Shown here one piece after another: positions 34,692 through 43,559 of a stretch of 64,000 bases of DNA. The notes under the pieces are model-generated. The model searched no databases and was not told the DNA's origin. It was given only the letters and a program-made list of their open reading frames with translations. Source of the stretch: Alistipes sp. Zagget8 (lineage in GTDB: Bacteria > Bacteroidota > Bacteroidia > Bacteroidales > Rikenellaceae); contig MSHJ01000009.1 of NCBI GenBank assembly GCA_001941065.1, forward strand, positions 254,810-318,809. Direction: 5' to 3'. The position numbers were made by a program, and so were the translations under genes. Numbering within the stretch: position 1 is the stretch's first letter; each line of letters opens with the position of its first letter.

Positions 34692-36362
34692 TTATCGTTC
34701 GTTGTAAATTTTCATTTTCTGTCCGCCGTATTCGTTCATCAACTGCGGGTAGGGCAGTACGCCGTTTGCATCGGCCCACCGGAAATAGAGCTGCGCCATC
34801 CGTGCGACCCTGTGTGGATGCCGGGCTGACAGGTCGTGCCGTTCGGTGCGGTCGTGCGCGATGTCGTAAAGCTCCCATTGCTGTCCGTTGTAATAGGAAG
34901 CCACGAGTTTCCATCGTCCGAGACGTACCATGCGGTTTCCCTCGTGTTCGGCGAAGATCGGACGAACGGGCAGCCGCCGCCCTTCGGCAAGGGGCAGGAG
35001 CGAGATGCCTTCGGCCGGTATCGGCCGGCGCCCTTCGTACTGTGCGGGATATGCTGTCCCTGCGGCGTCGAGACAGGTGGCCATGATGTCGATGAGATGG
35101 CAGGGCTGATGGTCGATGCCGCCCGGGTGTTTCACCCGGTCGCCCCACCACAGAATGCTCGGAGAGGAGATCCCGCCCTCGTGTGCGAAATGTTTGTAAA
35201 GGCGAAACGGTGCACAGCAGACATTGGCCCAGCCGGTGCCGTAGTGGTGGTAAGTTCCGGGCTGTCCCATGCCGGCGAGTTCGTCGGCGGTGTGGATGCG
35301 GTAGTTCGTGCCGCTGCGGCCGTCGAACCCGAATTCATGCCATTCGGCGCAGGCTCCGTTGTCCGAGAGAAAGAGTATGAGCGTGTTTTCCAACTGTCCG
35401 TTGTCGCGCAGCGCTTCGACAAGGCGTCCGATATTGCGGTCCATAATGTCGACCATGGCCGCGTAGATGGCCATGCGTCGTGCCAGGTCGTGTTGCTGTT
35501 CTTCCGAAAGCTCTTTCCAGGCCGGGATCGGTCGTGTGCGGTCGATGAACTGGCTTGCCGGCACTACGCCCCGGCCGGCGGCCTGCTCTTCGTCGGACAG
35601 CAGTCCCAGACGGCGCAAACGCGCCTCTCTCTCCTCCCGGACCGCATCCCAGCCTTTCAGATAGACCTCCATGTAATGATCGATGCGTTCGCGGGGAGCT
35701 TGCAGCGGGAAATGCGGGGCGTTGTATGCCACGTGCAGGAAGAGCGGTTTGTGCAGTTCGCACGCCCGGGCTGCGAAATCGATGGCATAGTCGGTGATGG
35801 CGTCCGTGGCGTAAAATTCACCCCGGGCATATTCCCGCCGGGGCGCCGTTTTGGGTAGACGGATGTAGCGATCCGGATTCCAGTAGGTCATGGCGCCGCT
35901 GAGGAATCCATAAAAGTCGTCGAACCCGCAGTCGACGGGGGTGTATGCCTTTCCCATGTGCCATTTGCCTGCCATGGCGGTATGATAACCGGCTGTCCGG
36001 AGCGCTTCGGCGATGGTGAGGTTGTTGTCCTGGCGATAGCCCCGGTAGCCCTCGGGCCATGCTTCGCGGTGGTCGCGCACCATTTCACCGATACCTACCC
36101 GGTGGGGGTAGAGCCCCGTCAGCAGGCAGGCCCGCGAGGGGCAGCTGCGTCCCGAATTGTAGAGTTGCGTGAGGCGCAGGCCTTCGGCCGCCAGCCGGTC
36201 CAGTGCGGGGGTTTCGATTTCGCCTCCGAAGCATCCCGGATCGGAAAAGCCGAGGTCGTCGGCCAGGATGACGACGATATTGGGCTGTGTCTGGGCGGGT
36301 TGGGCCGATGCCGTTCCGGCGGCGGTCAGCGCGGCCGGGAGGAGGAGAGTCCGGGGATTCAT
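34692..36362 (-). CDS. Sulfatase (S1/arylsulfatase type) with Ser-type formylglycine site
   Basis: 556 aa with a signal peptide (LLLPAALTAAGTASAQ). The N-terminal metal site is NIVVILADDLGFSDPGCFGG. The active-site block reads NSGRSCPSRACLLTGLYPHR; aligned to the consensus C/S-x-P-S-R-x-x-L-L-T-G the modified residue is Ser, so an anaerobic radical-SAM maturase would be needed. Further motifs: AGKWHMGKAYTP and LILFLSDNGACAEWHEFGFD. It removes sulfate from host or mucin-type glycans in the periplasm. Its start overlaps the sialidase stop (ATGA), so desulfation and desialylation are translationally coupled. Subfamily and position specificity cannot be read from sequence alone. Confidence 0.9.
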   Translation of the reverse strand: MNPRTLLLPAALTAAGTASAQPAQTQPNIVVILADDLGFSDPGCFGGEIETPALDRLAAEGLRLTQLYNSGRSCPSRACLLTGLYPHRVGIGEMVRDHREAWPEGYRGYRQDNNLTIAEALRTAGYHTAMAGKWHMGKAYTPVDCGFDDFYGFLSGAMTYWNPDRYIRLPKTAPRREYARGEFYATDAITDYAIDFAARACELHKPLFLHVAYNAPHFPLQAPRERIDHYMEVYLKGWDAVREEREARLRRLGLLSDEEQAAGRGVVPASQFIDRTRPIPAWKELSEEQQHDLARRMAIYAAMVDIMDRNIGRLVEALRDNGQLENTLILFLSDNGACAEWHEFGFDGRSGTNYRIHTADELAGMGQPGTYHHYGTGWANVCCAPFRLYKHFAHEGGISSPSILWWGDRVKHPGGIDHQPCHLIDIMATCLDAAGTAYPAQYEGRRPIPAEGISLLPLAEGRRLPVRPIFAEHEGNRMVRLGRWKLVASYYNGQQWELYDIAHDRTERHDLSARHPHRVARMAQLYFRWADANGVLPYPQLMNEYGGQKMKIYNER

Positions 36363-37549
36363 GGGCGGAGCGTGACGACGGTGAATGAGATACGGCGGTA
36401 GAGGTCGTCGGCGTCGCCGTTTTCATAGAGCACGCCTACACGGTTCCGGTCGAGTTGTACCAAATCGGAGTAGGCCGACGGTCCGGGACAGACGGTTGTC
36501 AGATGAATCCATGTCCGGCCGTTGTCGCGGCTCTCGCACAGCGAGAGGTTGTGGCGCCGGCGCGGGTCGTGGGGATTGCAGAAGAGTAACCTCCGGGTGG
36601 GACGGCCGCCGCGCGTGAGGTTCAGCAGGCTTCCCTGACAGCGGGGTTCGACCAATTCGGGATGTTCGCCCCGGGCGCTCCAGCTTGTCCCGCCGTCGCG
36701 GCTCACGGCGTAAAGCCGGAGGCTGTCGCTGCGTTCGTAGTGACGCATGTTCAGCAGCAGCGAGCCGTCTGCGAGTTCGGCGACCGTGCTTTCGTTTCCG
36801 CCGCGCTGCGAAACGGCTCCCAACTGCCACGTGCGGCCCTCGTCGTCGGAGAAGAGCAGTTGCGAATAGGATTCGACCCGGCCGCCGTTTTCCAGCCGTT
36901 TGTGGTTGGCCGGTACGACGATACGCCCTTTGTGGGGTGCGCGGCGCTTGACGATGGCGTGGCACGGGCCGGTGGCGTACCAGGTCCACTCCGGGTCCTT
37001 GACCCCGGAGGTGATCTCTTCGGGACGGCTCCAGGTTCGTCCGTGGTCTTCGGAGCGGAGCACGAAAACGCGCCGCGTGTCGACGCTCGTGCGGCGTTCG
37101 ATCTGCCGCTCGCGGTCGCAGCCGCGGTTCCACGTCGCGAGCATGACGATCCGTCCGTCGCCGAGAACCGCGGGAGCCGGATTGCCGCAGGTGTTGCCGC
37201 CGTCGTCCCAGACCGTCGTGATCGGGCCCCAGGTGTGTCCGTCGTCCTCCGAACGGCGCATCACGAGGTCGATGTCGCCGCTGTCGCGTTTGTCGTGGCG
37301 GCGTGCTTCGGCGAAGGCTATCAATGCGCCGTCGTCCGTGCGGATGACGACCGGAATTCGGAATCCTGCATAGCCCTCCTCTCCTTCGGTAAAGACCGTG
37401 ACCGCTTCACCGACGGCGGGGGCGGCGGATGCGGAGTTGCGGACGGACCTGCCGGACTCGCCGGTGGTGGATGCGGCAGCCGCTTCGGCGGCCAGCGTCA
37501 TGCCGAGGAGCATAACTCCCCCGACAAGGCTTCGCAAAGTCTGTTTCAT
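36359..37549 (-). CDS. nanH: GH33 exo-alpha-sialidase 1
   Basis: 396 aa with an N-terminal signal region (LRSLVGGVMLLGMTLAAEAA). The FRIP motif is present (GYAGFRIPVVIRTDDG), and Asp-boxes S-x-D-x-G-x-T/S-W recur: RRSEDDGHTWG, LRSEDHGRTWS, LFSDDEGRTWQ, AVSRDGGTSWS, CESRDNGRTWI. The order matches a six-bladed sialidase propeller without an extra lectin domain. It releases terminal sialic acid outside the inner membrane. It follows the GntR regulator by 26 bp and overlaps the sulfatase by 4 bp, so regulator, sialidase and sulfatase form one unit. Confidence 0.92.
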   Translation of the reverse strand: MKQTLRSLVGGVMLLGMTLAAEAAAASTTGESGRSVRNSASAAPAVGEAVTVFTEGEEGYAGFRIPVVIRTDDGALIAFAEARRHDKRDSGDIDLVMRRSEDDGHTWGPITTVWDDGGNTCGNPAPAVLGDGRIVMLATWNRGCDRERQIERRTSVDTRRVFVLRSEDHGRTWSRPEEITSGVKDPEWTWYATGPCHAIVKRRAPHKGRIVVPANHKRLENGGRVESYSQLLFSDDEGRTWQLGAVSQRGGNESTVAELADGSLLLNMRHYERSDSLRLYAVSRDGGTSWSARGEHPELVEPRCQGSLLNLTRGGRPTRRLLFCNPHDPRRRHNLSLCESRDNGRTWIHLTTVCPGPSAYSDLVQLDRNRVGVLYENGDADDLYRRISFTVVTLRP

Positions 37550-37575
37550 GGTTAATCGGTATGTGGACGGGTTGT

Positions 37576-38292
37576 TTACCGTTTGTGGCGTTCGAGGTAG
37601 ATCGTGTAGAGCTTGAAATGCTCGACGATGGCATGTTTGTAACCTTCGAGATCGCCGCGTTTGATGTATTCCAGCAGATGACGGTGAGTGACCAGTTCGC
37701 AGTTCTGGATAAGTTCCTGCTCGATGGGTTCGAAGAAATCGCGGTATTTCTCCTTGACGAAATCCAGCACCGGGTAGATGATGTCCTGAAACTCCGAGAT
37801 GATGCGGTTGCCCGTGATTTCATAGAGCTTCGTATGGAAACGGTGCTCGCTGATGGGGGCGTATTTGTTGTTGCCGATCACCTGGCTCATCTCGACGATC
37901 TGTTCCAGCTCTTCGATGTCCTGCGGGGTGAGATTGCTGAAAATGTTGTTGCTGATGCCGATTTCGAGCGCGATGCGGAATTCCAGAATGTCCCGCAGCG
38001 TCGATTCGTTCATCAACAGCGGATTGATGCAGCGCTTCATGCCGCCGAGCAGCGACGGTTCGCCCAGGATCATGCCTTTCTTGGTGCGTGAAACGATCAT
38101 GCCGGTCATCTTGAAACGGCTCAATGCTTCGCGCAGGACCGGACGCCCGACGCCCAGCGATGCGGCCAGTTCGATCTCGTTGGGAATGCTGCTGCCCGGG
38201 CGCAGGCCCTTCTCCTTGAAAAAACGGATCAGACTCTCTTCGACACTGTCGACGAGCGTGGTGTTGCGGTTGTCCAGTTTCAGTACCTCCAT
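37576..38292 (-). CDS. GntR-family (FadR/FCD) regulator of the sialic-acid locus, NanR-like
   Basis: 238 aa. Residues ~10-75 form a GntR winged helix (SIPNEIELAASLGVGRPVLR, EALSRFKMTGMIVSRTKKGM). Residues ~95-230 form an all-helical FCD effector domain with candidate metal ligands EHRFHTKLYEITGN and THRHLLEYIKRGDLEGYKHA. FCD regulators such as NanR bind organic acids, including sialic acid. FadR-type sites resemble TTTGT-N3-ACAAA; such a palindrome lies on the nanA promoter (51919-51933) with related sites before susC and before this gene. It heads the sialidase-sulfatase unit. The assignment as sialic-acid regulator is inference from neighbours and sites. Confidence 0.85.
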   Translation of the reverse strand: MEVLKLDNRNTTLVDSVEESLIRFFKEKGLRPGSSIPNEIELAASLGVGRPVLREALSRFKMTGMIVSRTKKGMILGEPSLLGGMKRCINPLLMNESTLRDILEFRIALEIGISNNIFSNLTPQDIEELEQIVEMSQVIGNNKYAPISEHRFHTKLYEITGNRIISEFQDIIYPVLDFVKEKYRDFFEPIEQELIQNCELVTHRHLLEYIKRGDLEGYKHAIVEHFKLYTIYLERHKR

Positions 38293-38328
38293 CTGCGGTA
38301 ATTTTCCGTAAAGATACGAATTATTTTT

Positions 38329-38356
38329 TTTGTCATGTCAAATTATTCGGACAAAT
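38329..38356. promoter_or_regulatory. Operator-like sequences upstream of the NanR-like gene
   Basis: TTTGTCATGTCAAA (38329-38342) is an imperfect palindrome, and the adjoining ATTATTCGGACAAAT matches the nanA operator at 11 of 15 positions. They lie 37-64 bp upstream of the ATG. A TATCTTTA box (near 38310-38317) is a possible -7. Autoregulation is plausible. Confidence 0.4.
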
Positions 38357-38378
38357 CGAAGCCAGTCGGTCCGGTTTG

Positions 38379-39935
38379 TCATTCCGTCCGCCAGTCGAAT
38401 TGCTTGGGGCGTTCGACCGTTTGGCGGTATTTGCGGCCGAAACGGTCCGTGACGATCACTTCGAGCGGCGTGTCCGGGGCCGAGGCTTCGACCGAGAACA
38501 TGTGCGGATTGTCCACGGCGCGGAAAGCCGTGGGGCGCGTGGGCAGTACATCGCGGCGGATCAGGATGTAGAGCGGGTCTTTGGCCCACACCTGCTCGAC
38601 TTTCAGGTCGCGGCCCTTTTCGCGCACGCGCACCGTCCACCGTTCGTCCCAGTTGTAGACGTTGATCAGACAGCGGTTGCTGCCCGGTCGGCCGCCGAAC
38701 TCCTCGGGGACCCGGTTCAGGTCGTAGACGCGGAACTGGTTGCGGTCGGCCCGGTAGCCGTTGGGCTTGAACTGCCAGTCGGCGCGGCCGCCGCGGTAAC
38801 GCAGGATCAGGTAGCCGCCGGGAGAGCCGTCTTCGCTCACCAGCCGGCTTTCGGGACCGTTGATCTTCCACGACACGGCCGAAGCCGAAACGAGCGTGTG
38901 CTGGAAAATGCGGTCGGTCAGCGGGATGTTGATGAACCGGTGGTTGTGCCCCGTCAGGAAGCGCACGTCGTCGAACCGCGCCAGCAGCGGCATGATCTGG
39001 TCGTACATGACCTGCTGGCTCTCTTTGGCCGAGAATTCGGGGGTGCCGTCGCTGCCGATGCCTGTCCAGTCGGCGGCGGGTACGTGCATGCAGACGACGA
39101 GCGGCGTGCCGCTGCCGACGGTTTCCAGGTCGCGGCCCAGCCAGCGAAGCTGGCGTTCGTCGAGTTGGTAGTCATTGCGGGAAGGGCGTCTGCCGTTTTT
39201 GAGCGCTCCCTTGCGGACGATGATGTTGTCGAGCATGACGAAATGCACCTTTCCGAGGTTGAACGAGTAGTAGTTCGGACCGATGATCTGCCGGTAAGGG
39301 CGCTGTGCGATGCTGTCCCACTGCGCGTCGGGGATTGCCGGATCGACGAATCGTTCGTTGTCGTGGTTGCCCGGGATGTGGAAGATGGGCGAGGGGTAGG
39401 TTTTCATCACATCGAGGTACTTGCGCAGCGCGAAATCGTTCTTGTGCCACATGATGTCGGTGGTCATGTCGCCCAGATGGAGCGAATAGACCGGACCTTT
39501 GGTGCGCTCGATTTCACGCGAGATGTCGGGCAGGTACCATTTGCGGAACTGCGGCAGGTCGAGCTCTTCGGGATCGCCCCGGAGATGGGTGTCGGTCGAG
39601 ACGAAGAGCGTGAAATTGTCGTTGCTGCGTTTTTCGAGCTGGAAATCGATCACGTCGAGGTCGCAATGGGTCGTATAGCCGAAAAAGCGCGGAATCAGAC
39701 CGTCGGCGGCCGTTTCATAGCCTCCGGGGATGGACATGAACACATATCCGCAGGGTTTCGAGGAGGACATTTCGTAACGTCCGTCGGAATCGGTCCGGAC
39801 GACCAGTTCGCCGTCCGAGACGACGACTCCGGCGACGGGTTTCCCTTTGCAGGTGACCCGGCCCACGATATTGGGCTTCTGTGCCTGCACACACCAGGCG
39901 GCGCAGAGTGCGGTTAAAAGGAGCAGTTTTTTCAT
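38379..39935 (-). CDS. Calcineurin-like metallophosphoesterase, secreted
   Basis: 518 aa with a signal peptide (KKLLLLTALCAAWCVQAQKP). Residues ~22-100 are an Ig-like N-terminal domain (GRVTCKGKPVAGVVVSDGEL). The metallophosphatase core shows FVSTDTHLRGDP, YSLHLGDMTTDIMWHKNDF, IFHIPGNHDNERF and FLTGHNHRF. A C-terminal beta domain (YDLNRVPEEFGGRPGSNRCL, ~380-518) completes the three-part layout of the Bacteroidetes secreted phosphatases (MetallophosN/C). It probably removes phosphate from glycans or phosphodiesters in the periplasm. It ends the sialic-acid operon, 71 bp after the FISUMP lipoprotein and 86 bp before the regulator gene. Confidence 0.87.
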   Translation of the reverse strand: MKKLLLLTALCAAWCVQAQKPNIVGRVTCKGKPVAGVVVSDGELVVRTDSDGRYEMSSSKPCGYVFMSIPGGYETAADGLIPRFFGYTTHCDLDVIDFQLEKRSNDNFTLFVSTDTHLRGDPEELDLPQFRKWYLPDISREIERTKGPVYSLHLGDMTTDIMWHKNDFALRKYLDVMKTYPSPIFHIPGNHDNERFVDPAIPDAQWDSIAQRPYRQIIGPNYYSFNLGKVHFVMLDNIIVRKGALKNGRRPSRNDYQLDERQLRWLGRDLETVGSGTPLVVCMHVPAADWTGIGSDGTPEFSAKESQQVMYDQIMPLLARFDDVRFLTGHNHRFINIPLTDRIFQHTLVSASAVSWKINGPESRLVSEDGSPGGYLILRYRGGRADWQFKPNGYRADRNQFRVYDLNRVPEEFGGRPGSNRCLINVYNWDERWTVRVREKGRDLKVEQVWAKDPLYILIRRDVLPTRPTAFRAVDNPHMFSVEASAPDTPLEVIVTDRFGRKYRQTVERPKQFDWRTE

Positions 39936-40006
39936 TTTCGTTTCGGTGAGCGGAGCGAGCCGGAGAGAGACGCCCCGAAGCGTCTCCCTCCGATCGGTCC
40001 GGGTTT

Positions 40007-42250
40007 TTATTTTTCTTTCACGCAGCGGATCTGCATTGCCTGATTGCGGTAGCCGAGGTCTTCGGTGTTGGCATGAACCTGGGCCGTACCGATAGCCGGT
40101 GCGTACATGAACATGAAGCGACCGGCGGGACGGAAGAAGAGCAGTCCCGAAGCATAGGTTTGGGCCGTCTTTGAATATTGGTTGCTTCCGCCTGTGAACA
40201 TCGACCGCGACCAGTAGAACGCGGCATTGTTCGACTCCACGACGGTTCCTGTGGCGTCACGACGTCCGCCGCAGGGGAAGATCAGCGTCTCCACGGCCGG
40301 ATCGGTTTCGTGTTCCGGCCAGAAATTTCGGGCTGTTGCTGCTGTAGTGAAATCGGCTGAGGCATCTGCTTTGAGCCGGTCGATACGCAAAATGTTTTCA
40401 CCTCCGGTCATGTAATTTTGCGTTTCAGTCTGGTCGTGAGTCGCGGACCATGTAGGAGGGGTTGCGGTTAGTGTACCGCCTTTGTTGATCCACAGGTAAC
40501 GGACATAATAAGCGTCGGCTGTACCCTTTTGTTTGATGCCGGAGTGGAACATGGTTTCCGTATCTTTCGTGATGGCTCCCGATCCGTAACCTACATAGGG
40601 GTGCGTCACTCCGTTCGGAAGCACTTCGGCGGTCGATTGTTTGCCGTTTGCGAAGATCAGGGCATCGTTGCGATAGAGCATGACGCCGGCCAGTTCCTCG
40701 TAGGTCGGCAGCCGCCATCCGGCAGGGCAGGGATTCGTCGTGACGGATTCCCAGTACTGGTCGAAGGAGCCTTCTACGCCCTGCGAGTTCCAGTCCTGCG
40801 TTTCGCCCGTGTAGGCGATGAACGCCGGGCTGGCGAGAGCCTCTGCGGGCGTCATCTGCGTCGATACGGTCTCTACGTCGCCGGTTGCGGGGAAGGGCAT
40901 CGTGCGGCCCCACTGGTAGAGGTAGCCGAAACTGCGCACGTCGTTGGCGAAGGCCTGCGAGGCCCTGAGCGTGGCGCCGATCGAACGGTCCATCCATTCC
41001 AGGTCGCCGAACTTGATCGTCTTGATGCCTGCGAGACCCTGCTGGACGACCTTGACATTGCAGGTCGCACCGCCGGCATTGACGGCGAACGAGGCTGTCC
41101 GGTCCTCGCCGGTATTCTCTTTCAGCGTGCGGATACGGATTGTGCCCTCCTTGACGATGACGGCGTCGTACCAGTCTTCCGATATGGTTCCGATCTCGGC
41201 CGCGCCGTCGACGTTGAGAATGTAGCCGATCGTGAAGCCGTAGTTCGGTTCGGGGGTGAAAGGCAGCGTCACGGTGTTCTTGTCCGAGAGCCATTCGCCC
41301 GTGATCTGGATGGCGTCCACCTCGGCCGCTCCGCTGAAATCGGGCGACAGCACGGCCGTCACCTCCCCGCTCCGGTTGCGGAGCGTCAGTTTGTAGTCGT
41401 AGTCGGCGTAGAGGGTGCTGGCGAGCGTGGTCTTGCAGACGAAATCGCTGCCCGAGAGAGTGCCTTTCACCGTGACGGCCGTTTGGTTGGCTACTGCCGG
41501 CAGCAGGTAGAAAGCCCCGGCCTCTTCGCCGGAAGCGAGATCGGCTGCTGCGGTGTAGTCGACGGTCGGCAGGTCGACCGAAATGGTCTTTACGAAAGGA
41601 TAGACGCTCGCCGAGGCTCCCGAAACGGAGACATCCGAGAGGACGATCTCTCCGGGAAGCGTGTTGCGAAGCGATATTTTGGCGACGGTCCGGGCCAGAC
41701 ATACCGGCACATGGGCGTTGGCGGCACTGGCGATGAAGGTCGTGCCGGCCATGACGAAGGGGGCTGCCGGGGCCTTGGGACCGGCAGGGGTCACGACGAC
41801 GCTGTTGCGGAAATCGTCGAGCGCCGTGGCCGGGGCACTCTCGGTCGCTTCGTCGAGCGTGACGAGTGCCGGAAGCGTGACGCTGCTGCCGGCATTGCCC
41901 AGCACGAAGACATGCTTCTGTCCGGAGGTCGGAAGCGCGATCTGCTCGCTGCCGATGCGGTAGTTGTGCGTTCCGGCGATCTTTTCCGGTTCCGCGGGGA
42001 CGATCCCCTGCCTGTAGTATTGCAGGGCATTGGTCGTGACGTCGAAAATATAGATGTCGTAACTCGTGACGGCCCGTTCTTCGGCCGAAGCGGCCGAGCG
42101 GGTCGAGATCATCGTACCGCTGACCTGCACTTCGACGCTCATCTCGGCCTGTTGCCGGTTGTTCTCCAACACGCTGTTCTCGTCGTGCAGTTCGGGTGAG
42201 CATGCTGTGGCGAGGAGCCCGCAAAGGAGGCTTATGGTTCGTTTTTTCAT
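40007..42250 (-). CDS. Surface lipoprotein: fimbrillin-like, BACON-like and FISUMP domains
   Basis: 747 aa. The N-terminus KKRTISLLCGLLATACSPEL carries lipobox LATAC. Residues ~30-300 resemble fimbrial shaft or anchor lipoproteins (TSYDIYIFDVTTNALQYYRQ, HVFVLGNAGSS). Residues ~325-415 resemble a BACON-type Ig domain, ending TCNVKVVQQG. Residues ~420-747 resemble a FISUMP domain (LEWMDRSIGATLRASQAFAN, YLYQWGRTMPFP, NPCPAGWRLPTYEEL, IRCVKE). It lies in the sialic-acid operon 12 bp after sialidase 2, a slot often held by a surface glycan-binding protein. A mucin-glycan binding role is inferred from position. Confidence 0.75.
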   Translation of the reverse strand: MKKRTISLLCGLLATACSPELHDENSVLENNRQQAEMSVEVQVSGTMISTRSAASAEERAVTSYDIYIFDVTTNALQYYRQGIVPAEPEKIAGTHNYRIGSEQIALPTSGQKHVFVLGNAGSSVTLPALVTLDEATESAPATALDDFRNSVVVTPAGPKAPAAPFVMAGTTFIASAANAHVPVCLARTVAKISLRNTLPGEIVLSDVSVSGASASVYPFVKTISVDLPTVDYTAAADLASGEEAGAFYLLPAVANQTAVTVKGTLSGSDFVCKTTLASTLYADYDYKLTLRNRSGEVTAVLSPDFSGAAEVDAIQITGEWLSDKNTVTLPFTPEPNYGFTIGYILNVDGAAEIGTISEDWYDAVIVKEGTIRIRTLKENTGEDRTASFAVNAGGATCNVKVVQQGLAGIKTIKFGDLEWMDRSIGATLRASQAFANDVRSFGYLYQWGRTMPFPATGDVETVSTQMTPAEALASPAFIAYTGETQDWNSQGVEGSFDQYWESVTTNPCPAGWRLPTYEELAGVMLYRNDALIFANGKQSTAEVLPNGVTHPYVGYGSGAITKDTETMFHSGIKQKGTADAYYVRYLWINKGGTLTATPPTWSATHDQTETQNYMTGGENILRIDRLKADASADFTTAATARNFWPEHETDPAVETLIFPCGGRRDATGTVVESNNAAFYWSRSMFTGGSNQYSKTAQTYASGLLFFRPAGRFMFMYAPAIGTAQVHANTEDLGYRNQAMQIRCVKEK

Positions 42251-42262
42251 GACTCGGAGGGT

Positions 42263-43546
42263 TTATTCGTTGATGTATTTTGCGATCGTGGCAGCCGGGA
42301 TCTTGCGGAACGAGATCTGCTCGCGGTAAACCGATGTTCCGTTTTCATAGAGTATGCCGACGCTGCCGTCGTCGAAGACGACCATATCCGAATAACCGGA
42401 TTTGCCGTCGGTGATCTGGTAAACGTCCTCTTTCCAGGTGGCGCAGTCGTCCAGACTGGCCCGGATCGAAAGATGGTCGCGGGTCGTGCTGTTGTTGCTG
42501 CTGGCCAGGATGACCGACGAAGGAACGCCGTTCGTATTGTAGTTTACGATCGACCCCTGGCATCCCGGGTCCGTACGCAGCGGGTTCGGCGTATAACGGC
42601 TCCAGGTGATGCCGCCGTCTTCGCTGACGCTCCAGCCGCGCTGCTTTTTGTAGGCTCCCGTGCTGCGCATGTCGAGATAGACGCGGCCGTCGGACAGCTC
42701 GACCGGTACGCACTCGTTGCCGTAATGCAGCTCCTCGTCGAGTTCGAGCATATGCCAGCTCTCGCCGTTGTCGTCGGAGTAGGCGATGTGCGAACCGTAA
42801 TAGTTCTCATCCTCCGAATCCGCGGGTACGGCCGTTCCGCCGAAAATCTGATATTTATGGTCGCAGCCGACGAGAATGCGTCCCTTGTGTTCGCCGGTCT
42901 TCAACTGAATGGCGTGTCCGGGACCCGCTTTGAAGAAACCTGTCCAAAGGTAGCGGTCGGGGTTCGAATTGCGGTTTTCGGTGAACCACTTGAACGGGCC
43001 CGACCAGGTCGCGCCCTCGTCGTCGGAGTAGAAGCAGACTACATGACAAGCATATCTTTGCGACTCTTCGAATGTAAAATAGTTGCTTTTGAACTTATCT
43101 TTGGTAGCTCCCGTACGCTGCCAACAGCAGAGTACTACCAGGCGGCCGCTTTCGGTCCAGACGGCGCAGGCGTTTCCGCAGGTGTTGTCCTCATCGTCGA
43201 ACAATACCTGCGAAGGACCCCAGGTCTGGCCGTCGTCGGTCGAGACCCGGTAGACCAGGTCGATGTCGCCGCCGTCCTTGTTGGTCGAGCCGGTCTCTTC
43301 GCGGGCCTCGCAGAAAGCGATCAACTTGTGCGGGGTCCGGACCAGCCCCGGAATGCGGAAATTATGGATGCGTTTGGTGGGATAGACGGCTCCCTTGTTT
43401 TTCCACAGCACCTGTGTCGTTCCGGCCGAAAGGTCGGTCCCTTCGTCGAGGTCGTGGGTCGGCGTGCCGAACTCGAAGGAGTCGTCGCAGGCGACGGCCG
43501 CCAGAGCCAGCACGGGAAGCAGGAGGTTCAGTATTCTGGTTTTCAT
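42263..43546 (-). CDS. nanH: GH33 sialidase 2, lipoprotein
   Basis: 427 aa. The N-terminus MKTRILNLLLPVLALAAVAC is an SPII signal, so this sialidase is membrane anchored, unlike sialidase 1. FRIP motif HNFRIPGLVRT; Asp-boxes VSTDDGQTWGP, YSDDEGATWSG, YSDDNGESWHM, VSEDGGITWSR and SLDDCATWKED. CGNACAVWTESGRLVVLCCW and the late EQISFRKIPAATIAKY end fit GH33. It cleaves terminal sialic acid from glycoconjugates, probably at the cell surface next to SusCD. It lies 13 bp after susD. Two sialidases with different anchoring suggest a surface and a periplasmic step. Confidence 0.92.
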   Translation of the reverse strand: MKTRILNLLLPVLALAAVACDDSFEFGTPTHDLDEGTDLSAGTTQVLWKNKGAVYPTKRIHNFRIPGLVRTPHKLIAFCEAREETGSTNKDGGDIDLVYRVSTDDGQTWGPSQVLFDDEDNTCGNACAVWTESGRLVVLCCWQRTGATKDKFKSNYFTFEESQRYACHVVCFYSDDEGATWSGPFKWFTENRNSNPDRYLWTGFFKAGPGHAIQLKTGEHKGRILVGCDHKYQIFGGTAVPADSEDENYYGSHIAYSDDNGESWHMLELDEELHYGNECVPVELSDGRVYLDMRSTGAYKKQRGWSVSEDGGITWSRYTPNPLRTDPGCQGSIVNYNTNGVPSSVILASSNNSTTRDHLSIRASLDDCATWKEDVYQITDGKSGYSDMVVFDDGSVGILYENGTSVYREQISFRKIPAATIAKYINE

Positions 43547-43559
43547 CGTGGCGTGTTTT

